From an alpha proteobacterium U9-1i (GTDB lineage Bacteria > Pseudomonadota > Alphaproteobacteria > Caulobacterales > Aquidulcibacteraceae), in the NCBI GenBank assembly GCA_000974665.1, contig BBSY01000003.1, forward strand, positions 1,054,001 through 1,118,000: a stretch of DNA of 64,000 bases, read 5' to 3'. Position 1 is the stretch's first letter. Each line of letters starts with the position of its first letter. Positions 51,106-60,766 of the stretch are shown piece by piece. The notes beneath the pieces were generated by a model. It was not told the origin of the DNA, did not search any database, and was given only the letters and a program-made list of their open reading frames with translations. The position numbers and the translations under genes are program-made.

Positions 51106-51132
51106 AGCGCCTCGCTTGGTGAGCGAGGCGCT
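51106..51132 (+). terminator. Hairpin after purC
   Basis: AGCGCCTCGCT / AGCGAGGCGCT, an 11-bp perfect stem with a 5-nt loop (51106-51116, 51122-51132), 7 nt after the purC stop. No T-run follows; it may act as an attenuator or an mRNA-stabilising element between purC and purS. Confidence 0.6.
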
Positions 51133-51225
51133 AACTGCGTTTGCCCCCGTTTCGCGCTGTTCTAGGAGCGTGACACTCCTCCGGGGGCGGAGGACAAGGG
51201 GCCTGGGAAAGCAAGGGGCTGAGCA

Positions 51226-51471
51226 ATGAAAGCAATCGTGACCGTGGGCTTGAAGCCCGGCGTTTTAGACGTGCAGGGCAAGGCTGTGGCCGGCGCCTTG
51301 ACTGAACTCGGCTTTGGCGGCGTCAACGACGCGCGCGTCGGCAAAGTCATCGAAATTCAACTCGACGGCAACCTAGACCCCGCCACCGCGGAAGCGCAGG
51401 TGCGCGAAATGTGCGAGAAGCTGCTCGCCAACACCGTCGTCGAAAGCTACCGCGTCGACATCGCGCAATAG
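51226..51471 (+). CDS. purS: FGAM synthase subunit PurS
   Basis: 81 residues: MKAIVTVGLKPGVLDVQGKAVAGALTELGFGGVNDARVGKVIEIQLDG, the standard PurS sequence, ending in NTVVESYRVDI. It forms the PurLQS complex that makes FGAM. purQ lies 2.3 kb downstream after three unrelated genes, and purL is not in the window, which breaks the usual purCSQL order. Confidence 0.93.
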   Translation: MKAIVTVGLKPGVLDVQGKAVAGALTELGFGGVNDARVGKVIEIQLDGNLDPATAEAQVREMCEKLLANTVVESYRVDIAQ

Positions 51472-51490
51472 TCAGCGCTCGGAACGCAAA

Positions 51491-51520
51491 AAGGGCCGGA
51501 CGCCTGCGCGTCCGGCCCTT
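51491..51520. terminator. Strong bidirectional terminator after purS
   Basis: AAGGGCCGGACGC / GCGTCCGGCCCTT (51491-51503, 51508-51520), a 13-bp stem with a 4-nt loop. A-rich DNA lies on one side and TTTCG on the other, so it can serve both purS and the convergent phosphate-binding protein gene. Confidence 0.88.
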
Positions 51521-51535
51521 TCGCTTATGGAGCAA

Positions 51536-52558
51536 CTATTCCGCCGCCGCAGTCGCGCTCAGCGGCCGCGCCATCAGTTCGTCGATGTGCAGGCCCACGA
51601 CATTGTGGCCGCCGAACGCGGTGCCGGTCGCGCCGCTCGCCACACGCTCAGAGATCGCGGTGTAGGCGTTCGCCGGCAACGGCACGTAACCCACTTGCGG
51701 CGCAAGCGTCGGCACGTTGGCGATGAAATATTCGACGAACCGGCGCACTTGCGGCCGACGCAGCGCTTCGGCGCTCACGTAAACGAACATGGGCCGCGAT
51801 AGCGGATAGGTTCCCGCCTCGATCGTTTCCGGCGATGGCGCGACGCCATCGATCGAGAGCGCCTTCACACGCTCGCGGTTGGCCTCGTAATACGCATAGC
51901 CGAAATAGCCCAAGGCGCCCGGATTGGTGATCACGCCTTGGACGATGATGTTGTCGTCCTCGCTTGGCGTGAAATCAGTGCGCGACGAGCCGCCATCGCC
52001 ATTCACCGCCTCGGTGAAAAAGTCGAACGTTCCCGACGCCGTGCCCGGGCCAAACAATTGCAAATTCTGGTTCGGCCACGAACGGTCCACCTGATTCCAG
52101 TTCGTGATCGTGCGCTCCGCTGCGGGCTGCCAGATGCTGCGCAATTGCGCGAGCGTGATGTTGTTCAGCGGATTGGAAGGATGCACGACAACGCTGATGC
52201 CGTCGAAAGCGATGGGAATCTCCACGTACTGAATGTTCGCCGTCGCGCACGCTTCCATCTCCTCGGCCGAGATCGGACGCGACGCGTTGGAGATTTGCGT
52301 TTCGCCCCGGCAGAATTTCCGGAAGCCGCCGCCGGTGCCGCTCTCGCCAACGGTTACGCGCGCTGCGCCGGTTTGCGAGGTTCCGAACGCCTCCGCCGCC
52401 GCCTCGGCGAGCGGAAACACGGTGGACGATCCGTCGATTGAGATCTGTTCGGCCGATGTGGCCGGCGCGCGTTGGCCTTCGCCGCCGCACGCGCCTATGG
52501 CCACTGCCAACATCGCCGCACAAAACGTCCGCGCCCTATGCTTCGCGTACATGCCCAT
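51536..52558 (-). CDS. PstS-family phosphate-binding lipoprotein
   Basis: 340 residues. Lipobox LAVAIGAC. ISIDGSSTVFPLAEAAAEAF, VGESGTGGGFRKFCRGETQISNASRPI and GPGTASGTFDFFTEAV are the phosphate-binding loops of PstS proteins. In this family they bind free phosphate in the periplasm for the PstCAB transporter. No pst genes are next to it, so it may be a solitary high-affinity binder or a phosphate scavenging protein. Confidence 0.88.
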   Translation of the reverse strand: MGMYAKHRARTFCAAMLAVAIGACGGEGQRAPATSAEQISIDGSSTVFPLAEAAAEAFGTSQTGAARVTVGESGTGGGFRKFCRGETQISNASRPISAEEMEACATANIQYVEIPIAFDGISVVVHPSNPLNNITLAQLRSIWQPAAERTITNWNQVDRSWPNQNLQLFGPGTASGTFDFFTEAVNGDGGSSRTDFTPSEDDNIIVQGVITNPGALGYFGYAYYEANRERVKALSIDGVAPSPETIEAGTYPLSRPMFVYVSAEALRRPQVRRFVEYFIANVPTLAPQVGYVPLPANAYTAISERVASGATGTAFGGHNVVGLHIDELMARPLSATAAAE

Positions 52559-52580
52559 ACCTCCAGCTCAGCTTGAAAAA

Positions 52581-52793
52581 TCAATCGCCGCCATCACCGC
52601 CGCCGTCCGCAGCGTCGATCGTCTCGTGACGCGATCCTGCATCAGCAGCCACGAACGGCGCGCCGCTGTCTCCGCCTTGCGCGACGCCCCGCGGCGCATT
52701 GATGCGCCACAACACCCAGGTGAGCGCGGCGGTGAGTGCGATTGCGGCCAGCCCGGCCAGAAGGATCCATGTCGGCATAGGCGCTTCTAGCAA
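52581..52793 (-). CDS. Small single-span membrane protein
   Basis: 70 residues (65 from ATG 52778). One membrane helix (TWILLAGLAAIALTAALTWVLWRI) is followed by a Gly/Asp-rich tail (DAADGGGDGGD). It lies directly before the PstS gene on the same strand. No family recognised. Confidence 0.5.
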   Translation of the reverse strand: MLEAPMPTWILLAGLAAIALTAALTWVLWRINAPRGVAQGGDSGAPFVAADAGSRHETIDAADGGGDGGD

Positions 52794-52883
52794 GCCCGCG
52801 CGACAGAATCACGTCTGCGTGAGGGGTATGGCGGAACATCGCATCGCAATTGAGCCCCATACGCCACGACCTACCGTCGCAAT

Positions 52884-53738
52884 ATGCTTCGCCACCTCGC
52901 CTTTGCGCTCGTTTTGTTGGTCGCGTCGGCCCCAGCCGTCGCGCAACAACCCGTCAGCCTCATGCCCAGTTTCCAGGACGTCGCCGCCGAGGTGCGCTCG
53001 ATCGCGATTGAAGGGCCAAATCCGCGCACGCGCCGTTCGGTCTATTTTTGGCGCCCTACGAACGCACCGCCAGGTGAACTCCCGGTGCTCTATATGGCCG
53101 ATGGCGCCTATGGCCTTTACGTCGCCATCGCTGGTTTGCGCCAAGCCGTCGCTGATGGGCGCATCCCACCGCTCTTGGTCGTCGGCATCGATCCGCATCG
53201 GCAAAATCGGCATTACGAATACGTGCTGTATCGCGATCGTCGCACCACCTTTGAGGATCACGAGCGCTGGTTTCTGGAAACGGTGATGCCGTTCGCAGAG
53301 CGCATCGCTGGCGCTTCACGCGATCCGGCGCGGCGCGCAATCGGCGGCTACTCCAACGGCGCAGACTTCACCTTGGCGATGATCGAGCGCCACCCGGAAA
53401 TGTTCGGGGCCGCCTTGGTGCATTCTCCAGCCGCGAAGCCGAGCGTCAGCCTGGACGATCGCTCCGCGCACGTACGATGGGTCATGAGCGCTGGGCGCCA
53501 TGAGGGCCGCTCCAACAACAGCGTCGTCGCCCTGGTTGATCGCTTGATCGAAGAAATCGACGACCGGCCCAGCGCGATTCGCCGCTGTGTGGGCAATTGG
53601 GCGCACGAGGGCCTGGCCTGGCGCGACATTTCGCCGGGTTCGGTATCGTGGCTGTTTGGGTTCTCGGGCTCAGCCGAGGTTGAAACCACCGTTGAGCGCG
53701 AGACTTGCCGCAACACCGGGCCCAACACCGGCCTCTGA
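52884..53738 (+). CDS. Secreted esterase of the enterochelin-esterase-like family
   Basis: 284 residues. Signal peptide ([18 protein letters not shown]), [41 protein letters not shown] and the nucleophile elbow GGYSNGADF (Ser about residue 156), then an end with a [14 protein letters not shown] His region. This is the D/Fes-like alpha/beta-hydrolase fold of putative esterases. The substrate is unknown. It lies between purS and purQ, 49 nt before the latter. Confidence 0.75.
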   Translation: MLRHLAFALVLLVASAPAVAQQPVSLMPSFQDVAAEVRSIAIEGPNPRTRRSVYFWRPTNAPPGELPVLYMADGAYGLYVAIAGLRQAVADGRIPPLLVVGIDPHRQNRHYEYVLYRDRRTTFEDHERWFLETVMPFAERIAGASRDPARRAIGGYSNGADFTLAMIERHPEMFGAALVHSPAAKPSVSLDDRSAHVRWVMSAGRHEGRSNNSVVALVDRLIEEIDDRPSAIRRCVGNWAHEGLAWRDISPGSVSWLFGFSGSAEVETTVERETCRNTGPNTGL

Positions 53739-53787
53739 ACCGCCCCTGGCCCTTGGATCGCGCGGCGACGCACTCTATCAAGGGCCC

Positions 53788-54450
53788 ATGAAATCAGCCG
53801 TAATCGTCTTCCCAGGGTCCAATTGCGACCGTGACGCCGCTCGCGCGCTCGGTCGGTTGACCGGCAAGCCGGCCGCTATGGTCTGGCACAAGGATCACGA
53901 TCTGCCGGAAGGCACCGATCTCGTGGTTCTACCCGGTGGGTTTTCGTACGGCGACTATCTCCGCTCCGGCGCGATGGCGGCGAAGAGCCCGGTGATGAGG
54001 GCCATCGCCGCGCATGCCGAACGCGGCGGTTATGTGCTCGGCATCTGCAATGGCTTTCAAGTGCTCACGGAAACGCGGCTGCTGCCGGGGGCGCTCTTGC
54101 GCAATGGCGGCCTCAAGTTTTCCTGCAAGGACGTGCCTCTCACGATCGTCAACGGCAACACGCCGTTCACGCGCGCCTACCGCGTCACCCGCGACACCGA
54201 AATTCCTATCGCCCACGGCGACGGCCGCTTCTTCGCCGACGACGAAACCTTGGACCGCCTCGAAGGCGAGGGCCGCGTGGTGTTCCGCTATCGCGACAAC
54301 CCGAACGGCTCGCTGCGCGACATCGCCGGCATCATCAACGAGCGCGGCAACGTCATGGGCATGATGCCTCACCCCGAGCGCGCATCGGATGAACGCCTCG
54401 GCCGAACCGGCGGCGTCGGTGTGTTCCAAAGCCTCATGGAAGCCGCCTAA
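53788..54450 (+). CDS. purQ: FGAM synthase glutaminase subunit
   Basis: 220 residues. [16 protein letters not shown] opens the fold, the nucleophile Cys is in GICNGFQVL, and the His/Glu pair is in [11 protein letters not shown]. As the class I glutamine amidotransferase part of PurLQS it delivers ammonia to FGAR. The stop shares one base with the start of the next gene (TAATG). Confidence 0.95.
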   Translation: MKSAVIVFPGSNCDRDAARALGRLTGKPAAMVWHKDHDLPEGTDLVVLPGGFSYGDYLRSGAMAAKSPVMRAIAAHAERGGYVLGICNGFQVLTETRLLPGALLRNGGLKFSCKDVPLTIVNGNTPFTRAYRVTRDTEIPIAHGDGRFFADDETLDRLEGEGRVVFRYRDNPNGSLRDIAGIINERGNVMGMMPHPERASDERLGRTGGVGVFQSLMEAA

Positions 54451-54842
54451 TGGCCAAGAAACCGCAAGCCGCCGGCTTTGACGCCGAGGTGGACGCCGCG
54501 CGCGGCCGGCTTGAAGCCGCCTTGAGCGAAGAAACCGGCTTCGACGATCTGGCCGCGCTGCAAGCGCTTGCGCCGATCCTGCAGGAGAAGATCGCTTCGC
54601 GCCGCCTCGCTTTCGCGTTGTCGGACGACGAAGACGACGAAACTCAGATCGCTGTAATCCACGTTCAAACCGACGAAGAGCTTGGCTTCATCTTCGCAGA
54701 GGACGGCGAGTACGTGTTCGAGAGCAATCTCGACGCCTATTTCGATGATTTCGTCGATGACGATCCAGAGCGTTTTGTTGAACGTCTCTACGAAACGCTC
54801 CGCGCCGACTTGCCGAAATACGAAGTCGAGAACAAAAGCTGA
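54450..54842 (+). CDS. Acidic hypothetical protein coupled to purQ
   Basis: 130 residues, strongly acidic in the second half (LSDDEDDETQIAVIHVQTDEELGFIFAEDGEYVFESNLDAYFDDFVDDDPERFVERLYETL). Helical N-terminus. Its start overlaps the purQ stop, so it is translated with it. No family recognised; a role in purine synthesis is only suggested by position. Confidence 0.65.
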   Translation: MAKKPQAAGFDAEVDAARGRLEAALSEETGFDDLAALQALAPILQEKIASRRLAFALSDDEDDETQIAVIHVQTDEELGFIFAEDGEYVFESNLDAYFDDFVDDDPERFVERLYETLRADLPKYEVENKS

Positions 54843-54852
54843 GCGCCCGCGC

Positions 54853-54999
54853 TTACGCCAGCTCGTAAACCCCAGCCAACTCATCAACGAGCGCGAACAG
54901 GCTTTCCTCGGTGCGCGCGAGCCACGCCGCGAATGCCGCCTCGATCTCACCGAGGAGCACCTCGCCCTCCCATGTGAGCAGCAGATCGGCCGGCAACAT
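54853..54999 (-). CDS. 48-residue protein coupled to sppA
   Basis: ATG 54999 overlaps the sppA stop (TGATG), so it is made by coupled translation. The sequence is acidic and amphipathic (LLLTWEGEVLLGEIEAAFAAWLARTEESLFALVDELAGVYELA). It has no known family and is too short for most gene callers. Confidence 0.55.
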   Translation of the reverse strand: MLPADLLLTWEGEVLLGEIEAAFAAWLARTEESLFALVDELAGVYELA

Positions 55000-56762
55000 C
55001 AGCGCAACTCCATATGCGCAGCTTCGGCGCGCGCGCCGCCGTCTTCCTCGCGCATCGCCGCCATCATGCGGGCAAAGCGCGGATCGCTCATCACCGCGTT
55101 GAGACGCGCCAGCGCCTGCGCGCTTTCCGACGATACGCCGAACAGCCCACCCAGCGCCTCGAACGGATTTTCCTGCGTTGGGAAGAAACGTAACTGCACG
55201 CGCGCATCTTCGGCGATTCCGGCAAGCGCCCGCGCCCGCGCGACCGCGACATCAAAGCCGCCGAGATGATCGACCAGCCGCAGACCAAGCGCCTGTTGCC
55301 CGGTCCAGACACGCCCGCCCGCGATCGCCCGAACCTGATCAACCGGAATTTGCCGGCCGTCCGACACCAGCCCCAAGAACGTGGAATAGAGCCGGTCAAT
55401 GTGTTGGGCGTGCAGTGCGCGTTCGGCTTGGTTGAACGGACGGTTGGCGCTGTACATCTCCACCATCGGCGAGCCCACCGTCACCGTCTCGGTGTGCGCC
55501 GAAAGGTAGTGCTCCATCGCATCGCCAATGATCAGCTTACCGCTGATCACCCCGATCGAGCCAGTAATGGTGGTCGGCGACGCCACGATCTCGTTGGCGT
55601 GCGTGGCCACGTAATAACCGCCCGATGCCGCAACTTCGCCCATCGACACGACGATCGGTTTGCCGCTTTCGCGCGCCGTGCGCAGCGCCGCGAGAATTTG
55701 GTCCGACGCAACCGCCGAACCGCCGCCGCTTGATACGCGGAATACGATCGCCTTCACGGCGCTGTCGTTGGCCGCGTCAAGCAGGGCCTGCGCAACGGCG
55801 TCGCTGTTGAACACTGCTTCATCGCTAAAAATGTCATGGCTTTCGGGGCCGGAGACGATGCCGCCTTCGCCCTGCACAACGGCGATCACATCGCCGCCAA
55901 CGCGCACCGGAGGACGATATTCGGCGAAGTCGATGACCTCGGCGCCATCATGCTCGGACCGTTCGCGCGCCGCGCGCTCGGCCTGTTCCGGCCAGCCCAC
56001 CTGATCGACGAGCTTCAATTCGACTGCGCGCTGCACGGTGTACGGTGTGCCCTCAATGATTCCCGCCACCTGGTCTGCCGCGATCTCGCGGTCAGCTGCA
56101 ATATTCGCCGCCATCTGCGTGTAGAGCGCGCCAAGCAACCCGCTGACTTGCTCGCGGTGCTGAGGCGTAAGCCCGCGTTGAGTCAGTTCGTGCGCGGCGG
56201 TTTTGTAATCCTCACGCGCCTCGAACTGCGCCTGCAAATGATAACGGCGCAACGTATCAGCGAAGAACGTCATCTCCGCCGAAAGTCCCATCGGCAAAAA
56301 CTCGCCCGCTTCTTGGATCCAAATCTCGTCGGCGCCAGCGACCGCCATGTAGCCGGGCATCGACATGCGCGCGCCATCGCCTTGGATGTGCGCAACCACA
56401 TACTTGCCGGCGCCCCGAAACGCCGCCAATGCGGCGCGAACTTCCTCGGCCTGCGCCGGCGCCATGCCGGTCGTGGATGTGCGAATGAAAATGCCATCGA
56501 CGCGATCATCCTGCCGGGCGGCGTCGATGCGCGTGATCGTGTCGATTAGGGAGGGCGTTCCGCCGAACGCGGCGAATGGGTTTGCCGGCCGCTGGTCGGT
56601 CATCGGCTCGCGCAAATCTAGCGAGAGCACCATGTGCGCCGGCTGCACCGGCCCAGACGAAGCCGCCGCCCCAATCATCCCGCCGATGACGAAGAACCCC
56701 AAGAAGCAAAACAGCACGCCGCCGACGACAACCCCGGCCACGGTTATGAGAAATTGCTTCAC
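54999..56762 (-). CDS. sppA: Signal peptide peptidase SppA, long form
   Basis: 587 residues from GTG 56762 (an ATG 24 nt upstream is also in frame). N-terminal membrane span (LITVAGVVVGGVLFCFLGFFVIGG). Two tandem crotonase-like domains: the first holds the catalytic Lys (REDYKTAAHEL, about 200), the second the catalytic Ser (MGEVAASGGYYVATHANEIVASPTTITGSIGV, near residue 390). It is the E. coli-type long SppA. It degrades cleaved signal peptides at the inner membrane. Confidence 0.92.
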   Translation of the reverse strand: MKQFLITVAGVVVGGVLFCFLGFFVIGGMIGAAASSGPVQPAHMVLSLDLREPMTDQRPANPFAAFGGTPSLIDTITRIDAARQDDRVDGIFIRTSTTGMAPAQAEEVRAALAAFRGAGKYVVAHIQGDGARMSMPGYMAVAGADEIWIQEAGEFLPMGLSAEMTFFADTLRRYHLQAQFEAREDYKTAAHELTQRGLTPQHREQVSGLLGALYTQMAANIAADREIAADQVAGIIEGTPYTVQRAVELKLVDQVGWPEQAERAARERSEHDGAEVIDFAEYRPPVRVGGDVIAVVQGEGGIVSGPESHDIFSDEAVFNSDAVAQALLDAANDSAVKAIVFRVSSGGGSAVASDQILAALRTARESGKPIVVSMGEVAASGGYYVATHANEIVASPTTITGSIGVISGKLIIGDAMEHYLSAHTETVTVGSPMVEMYSANRPFNQAERALHAQHIDRLYSTFLGLVSDGRQIPVDQVRAIAGGRVWTGQQALGLRLVDHLGGFDVAVARARALAGIAEDARVQLRFFPTQENPFEALGGLFGVSSESAQALARLNAVMSDPRFARMMAAMREEDGGARAEAAHMELR

Positions 56763-56962
56763 GCGCCCTGCTCCACCCCTCGGCACTCCCGCCGGGTTTA
56801 TCGATAAATGATAAGGACTGCCCAGCTGCTGACAAGGGCGGCGCCGCAGAAAGGCGTCCTGGCGCGACCAATTTCACCCCTCCCGAACAGCCAAAACCAT
56901 TTGCCCTGCCGTTCGGTCACCCTCAAAACTGGCGCACGAGGGCCGGAGTGGGTGCTAGTCAG

Positions 56963-57415
56963 ATGGCCGAGCCAGGTTCGCGATTGCCGGCGTTTGGAAG
57001 CGACCACTGGATGCTGGAGCAGCAACTCCGCGCCGAGGTCGAGGCCGAAGGCTGGCGCAATCTGCGCCAGCATTTGGCGCACCCCGTCATCGCTCCCACC
57101 GCGCCCGATGCGCCTGCTGCTCCGCTGCCGCCGAAGCGCGAATGGCGCTTTGGCGCGGCAATGGTCAAAGGCATTGTCCGCTCCGGCGTCGGCGCGGCCG
57201 GCGCTTATCTGGCTTTCCTCGCTGCCGCCGATAGCGGGCTTGGCGAATTCGAGATCTGGCTCGCGGTGATCGCGGGCTTCATCGTCTCACTTTCTCTCAC
57301 CGCCTTCGGGATCGGCCGTCAGCTCGTCCACGCGCTCGCACGCATGGCTGCTTGGGGCTTGGTCATCGCACTTGGCGTCGGCGCGGTGTATCTCGTGAGC
57401 CAGATGGCGGCGTAA
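56963..57415 (+). CDS. Hypothetical membrane protein
   Basis: 150 residues from ATG 56963 (GTG 56948 possible). A soluble N-terminus with HWMLEQQLRAEVEAEGWRNLRQHL is followed by a Pro/Ala linker and three hydrophobic segments. It is divergent from sppA and precedes the glycosyltransferase on the same strand. No family recognised. Confidence 0.6.
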   Translation: MAEPGSRLPAFGSDHWMLEQQLRAEVEAEGWRNLRQHLAHPVIAPTAPDAPAAPLPPKREWRFGAAMVKGIVRSGVGAAGAYLAFLAAADSGLGEFEIWLAVIAGFIVSLSLTAFGIGRQLVHALARMAAWGLVIALGVGAVYLVSQMAA

Positions 57416-57439
57416 GCAACGCCGGGGCCGGGACTACGC

Positions 57440-58882
57440 ATGAGCATCGTTTCGCAATTGGTGGAGCGCCCGGAGCGCGCGCTCTGGGCGTTGATCAGCG
57501 CGCAACTCGCGTTCTGGACGCTCGCGCCCGCCTTTTCCCACACGGCGCCGCCGCTCGACGTGGTGGAGATGTATGCGTGGGGCCGCGAAGGCGTCGTGGC
57601 CACGTTCAAGCATCCAAACCTTCCAGGCCTCGTGCTCGAAGGCGTGCGCCGCATCACCGGCATCGCCGGTTGGCCCGCTTATCTCGTCTCGCAGATTTTC
57701 ATTTGCATCACGTTCTGGGCCGTGTTCGCGCTCGGGCGCGACATGCTCGGCGCACCGCGCGCACTTGCCGGCGTGCTGATGCTCACGGGCGTCTATTTCT
57801 TTTCGTGGACGACGCCTGAGTTCAATCACAACGTCGCGCAAATGCCGCTCTGGGCCTTGGTGACGCTGTTTCTATGGCGCGCCGGCACACAAGGCGGCGC
57901 ATTGAACTGGGCGCTGCTGGGTCTGTTCGCTGGCCTCAGCCTTTGGGCGAAATACTCATCGGCGATGCTGCTCGCGCCCGCCGCGCTCTGGCTGCTGTGG
58001 GACGCAGACGCTCGCAAACGCCTGTTCACTTTTGGCCCATGGCTCGCGCTCCTGGTGTTTGCCGGAGTCGCGGCGCCGCAAGCCGTGTGGCTCGTCGACA
58101 ACGATTTTCAACCCTTCAGTTACGCCGCACGTCGCTCCGGCGATGGCGGCCCGCTCGCGGCGCTCGAATTCCTGTTGACGGAAATCGCCAACCATTTGCC
58201 GCTGATCATTCTGATCGCGGCCGCGGGCTTCTTCGGAAAGCCAGCAAGCGACACTCCTGAACGGCCGAGCCCACGCGCGTTGCGCTTTCTGTTGCTGCTT
58301 GGCCTTGGCCCGCTTGCGCTCACGATACTCGCTGGCGTGTTCGGCGCGGGCCTGCGCGCCTCGTGGGGCATGCCGATGTTCAACCTGTCAGGTTTGATCA
58401 TCGTTGCGCTTCTCTCGAACAAATTCAGCGTTGCGCGCCTCGGTCGTCTTGCGTGGGGCGCGGCCATTCTGATCGTTACCGTCAGCGGGCTCTATTTCGC
58501 GCACATGCGCTATGGCGCCCGCTTCACCGACGATCCGCTGCGCGGCAACTGGCCCCAAGCCAACATGAGCCGCGCGCTGCAAGACGCCTGGGCCGAAGAG
58601 ACAGGCGGAGCGCCCTTGCGCATCGTCGCCGGCGACATCTGGACGGCCGGGCTCCTCGGCATGAGCGACCCAAATCCGCCATCCGTGCTCATCAACGACG
58701 ATCTCTCGATCTCGCCGTGGATCACACAGGATCAACTGACGCGTGACGGTGCGCTCTATGTGTGGGTGGAAAACCCTGACGACACGCGCGAAGCCGATGG
58801 CCGGGTCACATTGCGCTATCCGCTCTTTCCTGACGCGCCGCCGTTGCGGATAAATTATCGCGTGGCGCCGCCGGCGCCCTGA
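57440..58882 (+). CDS. GT39-like membrane glycosyltransferase (ArnT/PMT_2 type)
   Basis: 480 residues with about 10 membrane spans. DVVEMYAWGREGVVATFKHPNLPGLVLEGVRRITG places the acidic motif of the first periplasmic loop, and ATPEFNHNVAQMPLWALVTLFLWRA follows, as in PMT_2 proteins that use polyprenyl-phosphate sugars. The C-terminal periplasmic part has LRIVAGDIWTAGLLGMSDPNPPSVLINDDLSISPW. It is convergent with a GT2 gene that could make its lipid-linked donor. Confidence 0.85.
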   Translation: MSIVSQLVERPERALWALISAQLAFWTLAPAFSHTAPPLDVVEMYAWGREGVVATFKHPNLPGLVLEGVRRITGIAGWPAYLVSQIFICITFWAVFALGRDMLGAPRALAGVLMLTGVYFFSWTTPEFNHNVAQMPLWALVTLFLWRAGTQGGALNWALLGLFAGLSLWAKYSSAMLLAPAALWLLWDADARKRLFTFGPWLALLVFAGVAAPQAVWLVDNDFQPFSYAARRSGDGGPLAALEFLLTEIANHLPLIILIAAAGFFGKPASDTPERPSPRALRFLLLLGLGPLALTILAGVFGAGLRASWGMPMFNLSGLIIVALLSNKFSVARLGRLAWGAAILIVTVSGLYFAHMRYGARFTDDPLRGNWPQANMSRALQDAWAEETGGAPLRIVAGDIWTAGLLGMSDPNPPSVLINDDLSISPWITQDQLTRDGALYVWVENPDDTREADGRVTLRYPLFPDAPPLRINYRVAPPAP

Positions 58883-58883
58883 C

Positions 58884-59849
58884 TTATTGCGCCGCGACCG
58901 CGACTGGCGCGTCGGAGCGCTCAATCTTTTCCACAAACTCCAGCGCCCGCTCGCGCACGCGCGGCGGCGTGTCGATACGGCCGAGGCTTGAGACGATCAA
59001 CGTGATCATCGTGAAGAGGCCGGTCTGCAAAAACAGCGACAGCGCAAAGCCGGTCACGATCGTCACCCACCCAGGCGTCGCCATGCCGAGAAACTTCACA
59101 ACCAGCGCGCCAATCACCACCGCGACGACAATGCCAGCCATCAACACGGACGCCAGCGCCAAGCGCGTCAGCACAAGATCGCCAAACACCATCACGGCGC
59201 GCATACCGTGCAGCACCAGGCTCGGAAAGTTCATCTTCGACGAACCCGCATAACGCGTGCTGCGATTGATCGGCACATCGGCGCGGCGGAGTTTGGCCTT
59301 CACCACCGCGCCCGCAACGTGCGTCGCGGTTTCGTGCATGCCCGATAGTCGGCGCAACGCCGCCGGCGAGAGCGCCATGAAATTCCCGAACCGCAGCGTC
59401 TGGCCGGTGAGGATTGTGAACAGCCGCCGATAGATGGCGTAGAAGATCTGAAACGTCAGCGGCTCCGAGCGCTTAGCGCGCGCGGCCGCGGCGACATCGA
59501 TGTTGCGCGCCTCCAATGCCGCCAGCAGATCGGGAATGGATTCCGGCGCATCCTCGCCGTCGGAATCCATGATCACCGCACCGGTGACGCCGTCTACCTC
59601 GGCGGCGCGCGCCAGACCAATGGCGATCGCGGTCTGATGCCCCACATTGCGCGCCAGCCGCAGAATTTCGCCGGCGACACCCGCCGCACGCATCGCCTCA
59701 ATGCTCGGCGGCGCTGACAGCGATCCATCGTCCACCGCGACCACGTGAAAGCGCACGCTGGCGGTGCGTTGCGTCTCGGCCAAATGTCGGCACAGCTCCG
59801 CGAAGCTCTCGCGGTCCTCATAGACGGGGCTGATGATGGCGATCGTCAT
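58884..59849 (-). CDS. GT2 polyprenyl-phosphate glycosyltransferase (GtrB/DPMS-like)
   Basis: 321 residues. GT-A domain: AIISPVYEDRESFAELCRHL, VVAVDDGSLS, and VIMDSDGEDAPESIPDLLAAL (catalytic/metal Asp motif D-S-D-G-E-D where D-x-D is usual), then two C-terminal membrane spans (LALASVLMAGIVVAVVIGALVV and GWVTIVTGFALSLFLQTGLFTMITLIV). It moves a sugar from a nucleotide donor to polyprenyl phosphate and probably feeds the convergent GT39-like enzyme. Confidence 0.88.
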   Translation of the reverse strand: MTIAIISPVYEDRESFAELCRHLAETQRTASVRFHVVAVDDGSLSAPPSIEAMRAAGVAGEILRLARNVGHQTAIAIGLARAAEVDGVTGAVIMDSDGEDAPESIPDLLAALEARNIDVAAAARAKRSEPLTFQIFYAIYRRLFTILTGQTLRFGNFMALSPAALRRLSGMHETATHVAGAVVKAKLRRADVPINRSTRYAGSSKMNFPSLVLHGMRAVMVFGDLVLTRLALASVLMAGIVVAVVIGALVVKFLGMATPGWVTIVTGFALSLFLQTGLFTMITLIVSSLGRIDTPPRVRERALEFVEKIERSDAPVAVAAQ

Positions 59850-59900
59850 GCCGGGCGAGGGTAGCCGTCAGCGCCGGGCGCCACAACGCCGCTGGCCCTT

Positions 59901-60220
59901 TCAATCGCCATGGATGCGCTCGCCGTTCTCCAGCATGGCGATGAATTTGGCGATCCGCTTAGCGCGGGTGTCGGGACGCTTGGCGTCGTGAATGCGGTGC
60001 AGGATAGCGTAGCGGTTAACCGCGTTCAGGGTTCTGAAAAACGCGTGATCAGCCGCTCGGCGCTGTCGCGATTGACGGGCTTGGTGACGCTTGGATCTGG
60101 CGCGCCCTTCTTCGGCAATTTCAGCCAAATCCCTGTCGCGTCCGGCTTTTGGCCCGCCAGCCATTTCTCAAGCGCAGCTTGCGAGGCGAAAGCGCGGACG
60201 GGAAGGTCGAGGTCAGCCAT
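59901..60220 (-). pseudogene. YdeI/OmdA-family gene with internal deletion
   Basis: From ATG 60220: MADLDLPVRAFASQAALEKWLAGQKPDATGIWLKLPKKGA is the usual N-terminus. The sequence then jumps to the far C-terminal block, which lies in another frame: FFRTLNAVNRYAILHRIHDAKRPDTRAKRIAKFIAMLENGERIH. The middle third or more is gone and the first frame stops at 60026. It is not likely to be functional. Confidence 0.75.
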
Positions 60221-60263
60221 GCCCAGCGGTCTATCGCCGAAGCGTGTCGGGCGGGAAGGAAGA

Positions 60264-60340
60264 TGGTCGGAGTAGCAAGATTCGAACTTACGACCCCCAC
60301 GTCCCGAACGTGGTGCTCTACCAGGCTGAGCTATACTCCG
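60264..60340 (-). tRNA. tRNA-Pro(CGG)
   Basis: Cloverleaf with acceptor CGGAGTA/TACTCCG, D-arm AGCTCAGCCTGGTAGAGC, anticodon loop TTCGGGA (anticodon CGG) and T-loop GTTCGAATC. CCA is encoded at the 3' end (60264-60266). Confidence 0.95.
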
Positions 60341-60490
60341 AAGGCCGCGGCTTATAATGCGCCCAATCCCGGCTGGCAATCGCCGCCGCCTGGCCGAGGC
60401 GCCATAGCCGCCCGGCCCCTGTTGCATCCCAAAGCGGGCGCCCTTAAGTAGCCGCTTCTCGCGCCCGGGGACCCTGGTTCCTGACGCTAT

Positions 60491-60565
60491 TGGGGTGTCG
60501 CCAAGCGGTAAGGCAGCGGTTTTTGGTACCGCCATTCCTAGGTTCGAATCCTAGCACCCCAGCCA
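60491..60565 (+). tRNA. tRNA-Gln(TTG)
   Basis: Acceptor TGGGGTG/CACCCCA, anticodon loop TTTTGGTA with anticodon TTG, T-loop GTTCGAATC, discriminator G and encoded CCA (60563-60565). Confidence 0.95.
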
Positions 60566-60766
60566 GCCTTCGCTCGACGAAGTCGAGAACCGCCCTTTCC
60601 CAGATTTAACTGCAACCACTTGGCTTTAGCCGGAACGGGTCGCGGTGCGGCCCGTTGGCTTCATGCTCGGCAGCGAGCCAACACCGCACGGACGGTGATG
60701 GCTCGACCTCGCGCTTCTGGCGCGAGCGCCAGGCGATACGCCAACACTCATTCGAAAGGCCTCCCC

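Noticed and set aside
51100-51225. A purine riboswitch between purC and purS
   Set aside because: There is a strong hairpin and a GC-rich leader, but no recognisable purine aptamer core.
60264-60565. tRNA-Pro/tRNA-Gln pair as an island attachment site
   Set aside because: The tRNAs are intact, lie deep inside housekeeping genes, and I see no duplicated tRNA 3' end or integrase nearby.
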